Assembly: GCA_028023455.1 (NCBI GenBank)
Contig: JAQFVV010012403.1
Coordinates: 124,001 to 188,000 of the forward strand
DNA length: 64,000 nucleotides
Source of the DNA: Epiperipatus broadwayi
Taxonomy: Eukaryota; Onychophora; Udeonychophora; Euonychophora; Peripatidae
Reading direction: 5' to 3'
Part shown: one piece after another, positions 22,691 through 33,036 of the stretch
How positions within the stretch are numbered: the stretch's first letter is position 1
Layout: the number at the start of each line of letters is the position of its first letter
The notes under the pieces: generated by a model
What the model was told of the DNA's origin: nothing
Seen by the model: the letters and a program-made list of their open reading frames with translations, nothing else
Databases searched by the model: none
Translations under genes and position numbers: made by a program

Positions 22691-23394
22691 AGAGTAAATA
22701 AACCAACTCTATGAATATGTGTGATGTTTGAATACCAGAACTGGCATATAATCTTCGATTGAGGAACCTTTCGAAATAATATCATTGCTTACTAAACGTT
22801 ATTGGATCAGGGCTCAAAATGGTAATTCTGTTGCTCTAATGTCACATAAATGTCAATGCAATTTCTTAATCTGTATGCATATATGGGTGTATCTTTATAC
22901 AAGTAGAACAATGCATTGATTTATCATAAGCATATTAAATTAAATAAATAAAATTAATTAAATAGCAGGTAAATATGTAACAATATAAATAATACTAATT
23001 TATTTTGCACTGTCTGTCAATACTTTGTGATCCTTTAAGTTATAATCTTTAATTAAAAAATCAAAGATCTTTTCTGTATACGTGTTGTGCCTTAACTGTC
23101 AACAACAGTAGCGGAGTAAAAGGTTAATACACCATAAAATAAAACAACAGATTTTCTGTTTGCAGCAACATTTTATATAATTTGGTATTGAAATTCAATT
23201 AAATATAAATTAATGATAAATTAACCAAGTTTTCTTTGTATTGGCTTAATAAACAACTCATTTATAAATAAATTTCTTTTCAAAGAATACTGTTTTAATA
23301 TGTAAATAATTAACTAAGCCCTACAAAATGCATAATATTGAACCATATGATTTAATACACTGTACAGGCTTACACACACCTGCACATATATAAT
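22691..23394. other. AT-rich DNA, nothing recognised
   Basis: No frame, repeat or RNA could be supported. Confidence 0.45.
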
Positions 23395-23720
23395 GTAATA
23401 TATAAGGGATTCAAACTCAGACTTTCACATGACCCTCAACTCTTCATGCCATCTCATATTTCTGACCTACCTGGTCATACACATGTTGAAAAGATAAATA
23501 ATCACCAATATACGTATTTCATGCTAAACCAGCAATCATCAGTTGGTCCAAATTACTATCTCCACACATATATATAATCAGTGTTCAGCTTTATATTAAG
23601 ATAGCCAATCTTGATACTTTAATGGACAGGCTTCAAACTACTTCAACCCACAACTCTTCAGCCATCAATTTCCTTGAAAATTTGAATGATGAAATGTTCA
23701 AAGCCCACATTAGACAATGT
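23395..23720. repeat. R1 dispersed repeat, copy 4
   Basis: Word order as in other R1 copies: gggattcaaactcagac, catgaccctcaactc, gtcatacacatgttg, gataaataatcaccaa, accagcaatcatcagttgg, tattaagatagc, ggacaggcttc and tgttcaaagcc. The opening half is the same as the arms of the palindrome at 63.5 kb. Confidence 0.75.
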
Positions 23721-23984
23721 TTATTTATTTGGCACCATCTATAGGAATGCAAATGTAGCTTTGATTAAGTTATTGTTAAATTGTGTTAAACTTTGATATC
23801 AAATTGAATGTTGCAATGTTATTTAACTGGAAAGGAGTTACTTTGTCTGATAAGGTCTCATTTGGTTCCTAGACTGTTTATAATCTGAGTTATGACAGAA
23901 ACTTATGTTCAGAGAAGATTAATTGATATTTGATCAAAAATAGCTGTTTAGAAGGTCATAAAATGATTGAACATAATGCTAGAA

Positions 23985-24210
23985 AAAAATGACAGTATAT
24001 TGATAGTTGAAATCTTAACTTGAATTTCAAGAGATTGTAAAAGACATAGAAAGAGACCACATGGGAGATGGATGGATAAAATAAGAAAATATGCTGAGGT
24101 GAAGTGAAGAAGAGAGATTAAAAGATCAGGAAGACTGAATTAAACTTGAAAGAGATATTCATCTTTTGGTAATCAATAATGATTAAAAATAATGATGATG
24201 ATGATGTAAA
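23985..24210 (+). pseudogene. RTE-like LINE, 3' end fragment, copy 5
   Basis: The plus strand shows the equivalent of the RDCKR-x-KRPH, GRWMDKIRK and terminal FGE-like text, with frame breaks, and ends in (ATG)n at 24196-24207. It is diverged and severely truncated. Confidence 0.75.
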
Positions 24211-24369
24211 GCTAGAATTGTTCAATATTATTACATATTTATATTGTGTTCAATTAGTTACTTACATGTTTAAAAAAGTTTAATTAGAAAGAAAAGTCAT
24301 TAGAATACTATGTCTTTCTTGTTATTTAATATTTAATATAGAAATAAAACAAACTAACTCCTTCTTTTT

Positions 24370-24475
24370 AAAACTTGATTTTTTATGACTATAATCATGA
24401 AAAAGAAATCCAACATTTCGACTATTTTTTATAGTCTTTTTCAAGGCACACTAAAATAAAATATATATACAATAA
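24370..24475. repeat. Stem-loop motif reminiscent of Penelope-like element ends
   Basis: On the minus strand: gccttgaaaaagactat, a short loop, atagtcgaaatgttgg. The six-base stem gactat/atagtc immediately precedes gaaa. A related arrangement (ctgaagaagactgcagg ... gaaac) occurs at the inverted repeat at 32.4 kb. Many retroelement termini have this pattern, and Penelope-like elements are known to carry hammerhead motifs, but the core here does not fit the hammerhead consensus exactly. Confidence 0.35.
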
Positions 24476-24899
24476 ATATCACATATTCCAAAAAAAAAAA
24501 AAAAAATAAATTAAAATAATTAAAAATTACAAAATATATCCATAACCAAAATTTTCTTTTTTCTACCTTATCTCACTCCCCTTTCCTATTACAATCACAA
24601 CTTAAACACAACTAATTTCTTTTTAAAAATCTATATATATCATATAAAAACTTTTAATTAAAAACCTATTATTTTCTTTTATTTTTTTCTATTAACATCC
24701 TATTTAATTCTGGTTTTATTTCATTTATGCCAATACAAAAGTTTTTAGTTAAGTTATCCATAAATTACATTCAAATTGAACATTATTTATGTTATTTAAA
24801 TAAAAAATGAGAGAATTATTTGATAGAATGTCAATTGGGTTTAAAGTTGATGATGTTATTATGAGAAAAAATGCATCCAGTAGAGATTAATTGATCTTT
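24476..24899. other. AT-rich DNA, A run
   Basis: Contains a run of about 17 A near 24490. No gene recognised. Confidence 0.45.
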
Positions 24900-25440
24900 T
24901 CATTAAAGATTAATGCCTAAAAGATAGTAACATTTTTATAATGGTTGCACAATACATTAATAATATATTCACTATTATATACATACAATTACATACAGAG
25001 CAGCCACTTGCAAATGAGTATGGCAATACAACTCCAAGAAAAGAAAGATAAAGCTGTACTAGAAATGAATTTGCAAACCAATCTGTGAAATATAAATATG
25101 TCCACATATAAAATATATTGGTCCATTTCACTGTTTGATATTTTGTAATGCTGTCCTTTAATTTCTTCAATAAAAAATGTTTCATTTTGAAATATTTCAA
25201 GACTATATCTAATTGGAGTATTCCAATACTCTTATCTGCCATATCTTCCCAATGAAAACAAATGGCAGTGCACTTCTTTAAAAATCTTTTGAGATAATCC
25301 TTACAAGATAAATAGGGTCCATCTCTCCCATGAAAACCATGCTCAAATTTACCATAAATCTTGCGTTGATCAATTGTTTTATATGTCCAATTCTATGAAA
25401 TTGTGATTCTATGATCATAGATTCTATAGTACCACATTCA
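24900..25440 (-). pseudogene. Repeat D, copy B, with 110-residue open frame
   Basis: The minus strand carries an open frame (25242 to 24910) reading MADKSIGILQLDIVLKYF, then LLKKLKDSITKYQTVKWT, FYMWTYLYFTDWFANSF and LVQLYLSFLGVVLPYSF. Upstream, another frame continues with MVFMGEMDPIYLV-like text. Its DNA aligns with 6955-7400 in opposite orientation. Conserved residues between the copies suggest a protein-coding ancestor, but I do not recognise a family. The residue mix (many Trp, Tyr, Asp, Lys, Ser) is more protein-like than its AT-rich neighbours. Whether it is expressed cannot be judged; a transposon-borne or retroposed gene fragment is most likely. Confidence 0.45.
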
Positions 25441-26559
25441 GCTAGTTGAAAAAATATTGATTAGTTTTATGATTTTCCCATGGTATTTTAAAGATTTTAC
25501 AGGGTATGCCCAAATGAAATTCCTACATTGTGCTAATAGGATGTCAATATCTGACATCCATATAATAAATTAGGCAAAATAACCTCTCATAAATTTAATC
25601 ACATGTAAATGACTTTTACTGCTGATTAAAGATATGATAGTCAAGACGTGATTGTTCCATGAAGTATTAATAACAGCTCTATATACAACTAACTTACTTG
25701 CCAAGGTCATTTTTCTGTGGTAAACTCTTTTGTCTTGTTAAAAGCAGCAGATTGGTGTCTTTGTTGTACCCCAACATATTAATCCACCATTCTACTTATA
25801 ACATACACGATATTAAAATTGATTTACATTTTTTAACTTGATAATCATTCAAGTTAGAAGTTGCTGCTGATTATTCTTTTATCATTGGCTTTTAAAGAAT
25901 TTGAGGTTTTTGGACATTAATTATTAACTCAGTCTCTTTTAATATCATATTCAAAACATTAAGAACATTCTGTGAATCATCTTTTGAACTGAAAAATTAG
26001 CATAATAACCAACATAAAAGAAAAATTTTGAATGAGACATTTAGAATATAACAGATAAAATATAATGGTAAGAAAAAACATATAAAATATTATTTAATAT
26101 ATACCTTTTTAAAAGATAAATAACTGATGTTAGTTAAGTTCAAAGAACATTCATAATTAACTTAAACTGTTTCTGATTGAAAGTCTTGAGATGTCATATA
26201 ATGAATTGATATTTAGTAGACAAGTGTACATTTACAACAGAAAATCTAGAATCTAAGTGAGATCTTCTACAATATAAGGCAAGAATTGTTCTATACTGAT
26301 ATAAGCAAACAATATTCAATACATTATGAGTCTCATAAATATCTCTAACAGATGTGGCATGAAATCTTCCAAAAACAATACATATATCATATATAACTTT
26401 GTAAAACAGCTAAAGCAAACATACAATGATATTACAATATAACATATTTTGGATAAAAAGATATATAAATAGCACTTAAAACAGATTACATAAGCATCTT
26501 AGATAAATGGAAGAACATGTAACTTAGTTTATGTGAATGAGAATAAAGAAAATCAATGT
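25441..26559. other. AT-rich DNA, nothing recognised
   Basis: No open frame, repeat family or structured RNA could be supported. Confidence 0.45.
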
Positions 26560-26735
26560 GGAATAATTAAATGACTTTATTGCTTGTGAGTTCATAAAAA
26601 GTTTGAGCACTGGAAGTTGCAGAAGTGGATTTAATCCAAAGTACATATACTTCAGAGTCTATACTTAACCTTGCAATAAGCCATGCATTTAAGCGCCCTC
26701 TATTAATGTAATGTGGAGCAAGATATTACAGTCAA
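26560..26735 (-). mobile_element. SINE-B copy 3
   Basis: On the minus strand: gagggcgcttaaatgcatgg, then tttggattaaatccac (B-box-like) and the tail tttatgaactcacaagcaat. The head is degenerate. Confidence 0.55.
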
Positions 26736-27043
26736 ATTTTGAAATGCAAACTGGGGTAATACCATGATTGTGGTATGGAGGATTTGAGATGAGGAAAGGT
26801 AAACTTAAAAATAACTGAAAACCTGAACAATTTCACAGGACCATTTTTTGAAGACTTTTCTTCATGAGTAGTGCTATTCTCTAAATATCACTAATCACAA
26901 AAAAGAGATTAGTGTTTGGTTCCGTGATGAGAGGAATTCCTTTGAAACTCATCTTGAAAGCTTAGTATTATACAATAATTTATAGTTCAAAATTAGGTTA
27001 GTATATATAATATTTGGATTTTATTTTTGCCAATGAAATAATA
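26736..27043. other. AT-rich spacer
   Basis: Nothing recognised. Confidence 0.4.
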
Positions 27044-27059
27044 AAAAATATTAACTGTT

Positions 27060-27156
27060 CATCTTGCATTGGTGGTCGAGAGGTCAGCATGACTGCTTTG
27101 CAGGCAATTGCCCGGGTTGCGGGTTTGCGTCCCGGCCGATGCTATGACACTTAAAA
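27060..27156 (+). mobile_element. SINE-A copy 3 with clear duplication
   Basis: Begins catcttgcattggtgg and ends gctatgacac plus an A run, with gtcgagaggtcagc and gcgtcccggccg in the tRNA-like head. The 16-bp direct repeat aaaaaatattaactgtt-like text lies at about 27044-27059 and 27157-27172. The first bases differ from other copies (catctt instead of gtcaag). Confidence 0.9.
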
Positions 27157-27172
27157 AAAAATATTAACTGTT

Positions 27173-28069
27173 TTTGTTCCTAAGAATTCAATTATATGCG
27201 TGGTTCTGTGTGAGACTACTATTTAAAAGATAAAAAGAACTATTTTCCTTTTAGCATTTAAGGACAAATGGGATATATTATCAAACTAAATTTTTATTTT
27301 TACTGAAAATTAGAACTTCAATTTGTTATGATTTCTTTTAATATATCTTGTAATTTCATTCCCTTTTTTCAAGTTATATATATATTTAGAAGTTAAAAAA
27401 ATTTTTTTTTTTCTTTTATACCATCTAAATTCTGTTTGATTGTTTGTTTGCTTTTTACAAAGGGAAGACTAATATGGCTTGGCAGTATAATAATATTAAT
27501 TTATAAATATAGGTAAAGGCTGAGGTTACTTGGAAAATATGATTTAAAGTTCATTAAATGTTACATAATTAAATGCCAATTACTGAAATCTAACCAATGA
27601 AGTAAAGTCAGTGGGTTATGTAACACAATCAAATCTTAATTTTTTATTTCACTAACAGAGTGAACTCTGTATCCTTTATTTGAATATTTAATAGTATCAT
27701 AATAAAATTACAACTTTATTATGTTACGTTAATTAGAAAAAGGAAATAAGATTTATTTTATTTTAATTATGCATTTGTTTGCTAAAATTTTTATTAATTA
27801 CATAAAATTGTGTACATGTTGTTACATGTGTATTTTTAATTTTAAGAGAGTTGTCCCCATATTAAAAAAAAATTACTAAATCTTCCTTCATTCAGCCATT
27901 TTCTTATCTTACATCTTCCGTGCACATTCAGTATGTATTCAATAAATGTATTGTCATTTCCATAATTGCATTATTCTTTTTTTTTGCAAAATTATTTTTA
28001 TTAATGTCATAATATATATATTTCTAAAATTAAATTATATTATATATATGATTATATGTTAAGCATATA
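27173..28069. other. AT-rich DNA, nothing recognised
   Basis: Includes poly(T) and (TA)n tracts (27378-27390, 28010-28080). No gene recognised. Confidence 0.45.
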
Positions 28070-28265
28070 TATATATAAGATTTAAATATAATAAACCAAA
28101 AGTGTACATTGCTAATGTATTACCAATGCCAATGCTTGAAATCAACCAATAGAATATCAACAATCTGTTGTCATGGCAACACTCAGATAGCATTAACTGA
28201 GGTGATGTAATAATATAATATTTGCTATATGGTTTCAGGGATCCACTAAAAGACATAAAATGAAA
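28070..28265. repeat. Repeat family R7, copy 2
   Basis: Shares the core accaatagaatatca ... ctgttgtcatggcaacac with the foldback at 21.5 kb. Includes a short perfect palindromic word ttgtcatggcaa. Confidence 0.55.
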
Positions 28266-29094
28266 GTCTATTTAGTGGCTGTTGTAAATTAAATTCATCT
28301 TTTATGCAAATAAAATTCCTAATGTAATGACGTATAAATTTAAGAATTGATCTTAGAATTCTTTAGTTCTAAAATTTATTTCATCACGCACTAAAGGCCA
28401 CAGAATACTGATGATGATGATATTAAATAAATTTACTCAGTACAAAATCACTACTCACAACGTAGTAATGTTTTCATTTACATTAACAACATTGCAATTT
28501 CCTTTATTTCTTTAACTATTAGAATATTTTGTTGCTATTAAGTAATATAATCTACAATTATTTAAACAATTTTAATTGATTAATAGAAATCCAAAATTAC
28601 CCTTCAAGCTGTTTTAGCGAAGATTAACAATCGATTGTCTGCTTAACACTGCTAACAATCCAATAAAGGGATTCCGAGTAAAAATGACAACATAAAGAAA
28701 ACATTTGACAGAATTGAAATACAGTACTTAAATCAACAACTCGATTTGAATGATCTCTTATTTACCTTAATAGTTACCAAGTTCTTTTTCTCAAGAAGCT
28801 ATTAAGAGTGATTGAAACTCACAGAATAAATAATAAATTGTTTTATCAGTGATTTTGGCCAAGTGTTCTGGAGATTAGTAATAAAATAAATAAAAGATTG
28901 AGAGATTTGTAAATATAATGAAAAGAAGCGAGAAATTTTTTTTCACATTTTAAAACTAATCTGACCTAATGAAAAAAAAATTCTTTGACATTTAATTGGG
29001 GAAAAAAAAGTTTTATCGAATAAGAAATATATAATCACGGAAACTATTTTAAAAATTTATAGCTAAAATTTTTATAATAAAACTAGAACACGTT
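28266..29094. other. AT-rich DNA, nothing recognised
   Basis: No gene recognised; several A runs. Confidence 0.45.
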
Positions 29095-29565
29095 CTGTAG
29101 TGTAATTTTTATTACATTACACCCACGCAAGATAGGGACTGGTTTCTGTCCGTTTTTAGTCACCTTATAAAGAGATGCAATCATAAACATGTGACTAAAA
29201 AAATATGAAAAAGAGTATGATCCCCAAAATGCACATTTCATGCTGAACAAGCAGGCATCAGCTGCCCAAACCACTATCTCTTACACATATTTTTATCATT
29301 GTTCGGTATATGTTGATAGCAAATTACTACAATTTAATTGATAAGTGTCAAATTTGCTCCCCTCACAACTTTGAGACAAACTACTTGATGAAAGTATATT
29401 AATATTTTTTATTAGTCATTCATTAAACTAGAGATTATTCAATAATGAATAATATTTTTGTGGCATAATTTTTACTATACCGCTTTCACACAAGGTAGGG
29501 ACTAGTTTTTATCTGCTTTTGGATAATTTCTTGTCTACGAATGACTAATAAAAATTATTAATAGA
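29095..29565. repeat. R1 copy 5 with flanking direct repeats and a small inverted repeat
   Basis: R1 words (gatccccaaaatgcac, gcaggcatcagctg, ccactatctc) lie at 29215-29290. The stretch 29100-29165 (taatttttattacattac, aagatagggactgg, ctgtccgtttttag) is repeated in the same orientation at 29463-29530 (aaggtagggactag, atctgcttttgg). Between and after them, tattagtcattcat (29411) is mirrored by atgactaataaaa (29542). Confidence 0.6.
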
Positions 29566-30330
29566 ACACATTTAGATTGTTATTTTTGGACAAGATAGCT
29601 GATTCGTGCTTGACATAATGCAAAAACTTGGGAATTGACTGAGGGTATCAAGACAATCACTTGGAGATAAAAAACTATTGTAAAAAAAAAAAAAACAATA
29701 ATAATTTTAAAATGTCACTTATTTGTGTAGTAGATATATAATAAAATTGAGGATTTTTTATGACTAAAAATATGAATACATATTTTGGATTTATTTACGT
29801 ATACAATTATTTGTTGTTAGTATTAACTTCTTATCAATGTTGTGACTGGATTCCATTATTGATCTTCCAGGTAGGGTTTTATTCAGCCATTGTGGACAGT
29901 TTTTGTATAAGTAACAGGTTGATGTATCTCATCAATATTTTTCAGAAAACTTGATAATTTTTCCCAGGACATATGGTTTATTACTTCTCTAGATACTATT
30001 AAAATGTTATATAGCATATTTTGCATAGAATACAAATAGATTTTGATATAAATAATAGCCCTACACCATATCAATAAAGGTAACACTGATATTATTATTT
30101 TGTCTTAAACATGTGCATAAATTAATTCATTTACCTAATTTTAAAGAGATGTTCAAGCTCTATGCAAATAATATAAAGATACACATCTTTAAAAGATTAT
30201 ATCCCATAATAATGCTTCTCTTGATAAAATTGAATTTCTTTTTCAGTAAAAAAATAAAATAAAAATAGAAACATTTTTCTTTCTGCTTTTCAATCTTTTA
30301 TGATTAATTTTTATTAAAATTATATATATA
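29566..30330. other. AT-rich DNA, nothing recognised
   Basis: Small open frames on both strands between 29760 and 30086 have no recognisable features. Confidence 0.45.
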
Positions 30331-31036
30331 CTTATAATGGTACTCATCTTATAGCTAAAGATGCCGTTCTATGGCACGGTTTTCGTGCCAAAACAGATTA
30401 AAATGCTGTTTCCATGGCTGACACGTTCGAACCTGCATTTTTTACAATACAACTTTTTTGTTGTGCTACAGAATGCAGGCCGCTATGTCGCTCACAGTAC
30501 AGCATGTATGTCGCTAAGCAGCAATTACATTTTACGAATTCGCACAATTTATAAAATAATTACAGCTTGATGAGAGAGTTTGTATTTGAATTGTATTGAA
30601 ATGTTGTTTTAATTGGATTTATTTTTATTTTAAACTATTGAAATGTTCAAATGTTTTAAAACAATAATTATAAGACTTTTTACAACGTACTGTATTGAAC
30701 TTTTATTTGGGTAAATGTTAAATATCTATGTTTTTATTGAGTTGCAATTAGGTAACGTGTCAAGTAACGTACAGTTAGTAACATTCACAAGACAAAGAAG
30801 ATTCTACCATCTGTATATTTTTGAAGTAAAAAAGAGCAGTATGAGAAAAATATCCAGTAAGAAAAGTCCAAATGTACAGGTTTTTTTGTAAATTTAATAA
30901 AAAGCAAATATTATAAACATGTTTAATAAGTAAAGAAGACATTTGTTTGTTGTTTAAAAAAGTTTGAGTTTCTGTCTTCTGTCCAAGTATGCTTACGATT
31001 TTGATTTTTTGATTTTAGCATTACAAACAAACAGAA

Positions 31037-31150
31037 CACTAACCCTAAAACTAACCCTAAACCTAACCCTAAACTAACCCTAAACCTAAAACTAACCCTA
31101 AACCTAACTTGAAAATAACCCTAAAACTAACCCTAAATCTAACCGTAACA
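31037..31150. repeat. Interstitial telomere-like (CCCTAA)n-type tract
   Basis: About fifteen irregular units of ctaaccctaaa, ctaaaccta and ccctaaaacta, the C-rich strand of a TTAGGG-like repeat with extra A residues. The units vary in length from 6 to 9. The TTAGGG type is the ancestral animal telomere repeat; arthropods commonly use TTAGG. Because the tract lies well inside a TIR element, it is not a chromosome end. Confidence 0.8.
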
Positions 31151-31205
31151 ACTTTTACTTTTATTACTATTATAATTTTTTAGTTAAACAACAACAAAAA
31201 AAGTC

Positions 31206-31325
31206 GTAACACAAGTAAAAAAATAACCGATAGAAAATTGATAAAAAAAAAGCCGTAACACAAGTAAAAAAATATCCGATAGAAAATTAATAAAAAAAAA
31301 GCCGTAACACAATTTAAAAAGTATA
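31206..31325. repeat. 49-bp tandem repeat, 2.4 units
   Basis: Units starting gtaacacaagtaaaaaaata at 31206 and 31255, and a partial one at 31304. Each ends ...aaaaaaagcc and contains ccgatagaaaatt. The first two units differ at only two positions by eye (ataacc/atatcc and attgat/attaat). Confidence 0.9.
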
Positions 31326-31599
31326 CAATATAAAAAACACGAATCAAATTGTAATTTGTTGATTTTATTTTACATTTATTATTATCATTTAAATTGTATA
31401 CGTTAATAAAAAATAATATTTAAAAAAGACGATTTTGTTTTGTTTTTATTTTCACATTACAAAAAAGCACAGAAAAATTATTAAAATCAATGTCCTGTGA
31501 ATGTTCATATTTTATAGTTTTAGCGTGAAAACGATGCCATCCTACGGCGTCTTTATCTATAATACAAGCACCCTTATAATTTCTGGTTAACAGAATTAC

Positions 31600-32250
31600 T
31601 TAACCTACAATTACCAATCTGTCTTACAAATGCAAAATTTACCATTTAAATCTCCAGGCTTAGATAAATGTAGAAGTAAACAATCTAACATGTATTTTAA
31701 ATAAAAAAAGATATAGTGAAAAGTGATTATCAAGTTGTCAAAATTGTAAATTACATATACAATGTTGGAAAATATTGTGTTACCACAAGGCCAACTGATG
31801 AGTGCTTGTGCAGCATAAAATGCATTCTGAAAGCTATTTGTCATTTTGAAATATCTTTGTTCATATGTTTTAAAAAGAAAGTTTGGTGATATTCAGGTTA
31901 TTAATTAAATATATATATATATATATAAGATATTACACATGGGAAAAGAGAAATCAAATTGAATAACTCCATATGTGTGTGTGTTTTAGTAAAAAACAGA
32001 TACATTAATCAGTAAATAGGCTTTAAAGTTTAAATCTGGACTAGGGGTAATCTCTAATTTAATAAATGATTAGAAATAATCTTTATTTTATTTATGTAGA
32101 GTGGATTGTATCAAAGTTGTTGAAGGAATAAATTTGACACTTATTGCACATGCTTCTTCAGCATGAAATGCATCTTGGGATCATTTATCTTTTTAAATGC
32201 CTATATTCATGTGTCTTAAAAAGACTGATTGGTGATGTGGAGGTATTTAA
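31600..32250. repeat. R1-related repeats, inverted orientation, two copies
   Basis: 31755-31870 contains ggccaactgatgagtgc, gcataaaatgcattctg, and 32020-32235 contains gtttaaatctggac, taatctctaatttaat, tgatta(g)aaataatc, tttgacac and gcatgaaatgcatc. Both match the 59.75-60.1 kb copy. An (AT)n tract of about 24 bp separates them (31903-31927). Confidence 0.55.
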
Positions 32251-32319
32251 GAATATTTATAATGAAGTCAGTGGGTTTTTTACATTTGATTCAAATGTTG
32301 TTATTGAACATATCCATAT

Positions 32320-33036
32320 CAATGCAATTTATCCACTATACTTTGAACACTTTTTAGCAAAGACCTTTTATTGAACATATATGCATACACAATCTTATGT
32401 TTCAACTGTCCTGCAGTCTTCTTCAGAGCTATGATATAATGAACAAAATAAAATACATAACTATATAAATAATACCATAAAAAATATAAACACTAAAATT
32501 AATTAAAAAAAAAAAAACATAATAAAACTGAAATAAATATAATCAAACCCAAAATAATCCAGTTAATATAAAATAAAATATACAATATAAATATAAAACA
32601 CATATAAATTATACATGTGTAGTCCTGACTGTATGTATATGTTCATGAACAACTATTAATTTAAATATATTATTCATTTTTATTATTTTTAATAATCTCC
32701 TAATTACTTCTATTCCTTATAAACTTAAATGATAATATATTTAAATTAATAATTGTTTATGAATATATACATACCATCAGGAATACACATGTATAATTTA
32801 TACTTATTTTGTATTTATATTGTAAATTTTACTTTATATTAACTGGATTATTTTGGGTTTGATTATATTTATTTCAGTTTTATTATGTTTTGTTATATTT
32901 TATGTTTTAATTAATTTTATTATTTATATTTTTATAGTATTATTTATACAGTTATGTATTTTATTTTGTTCATTATTTCATAACTCTGAAAAAGACTGCA
33001 GGTCATCGAAATGTAAGATTGTGTATGCATATATTG
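32320..33036. repeat. Large inverted repeat, arms near 300 bp
   Basis: Left arm from about 32320 to 32640 (for example gcatacacaatcttatg, tctgcagtcttcttc-like text, aaacccaaaataatcc, aattatacatgtg) is mirrored by about 32755-33036 (cacatgtataattt, ggattattttgggttt, aaaagactgcagg, gtaagattgtgtatgc). The arms differ at many positions. Bordering sequence and the nearby GIY-YIG remnant at 35.06 kb suggest that these are inverted ends of a Penelope-like retroelement; a foldback transposon is the alternative. Confidence 0.75.

Larger units (their letters stand above)
30339..31572. mobile_element. DNA transposon-like element with TIRs and 8-bp duplication
   Basis: The ends are inverted repeats of about 55 bp: ggtactcatcttatagc, aaagatgccg, atggcacggttttcg on the left mirror cgaaaacgatgccat, cggcgtcttt and ataatacaagcacc on the right (about 75-80 percent matched). 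The 8-bp direct repeat cttataat flanks both sides (30331-30338 and 31573-31580). The GG start and 8-bp duplication are compatible with a Merlin-type or another 8-bp-duplicating superfamily. The interior is non-coding; a 69-residue frame at 30361-30570 spans part of the TIR and is probably chance. The interior also holds telomere-like and 49-bp tandem repeats (separate entries). Confidence 0.75.

Noticed and set aside
31037-31150. Chromosome end or subtelomere
   Set aside because: The telomere-like tract is short, irregular and inside an element with matching target-site duplications on both sides.
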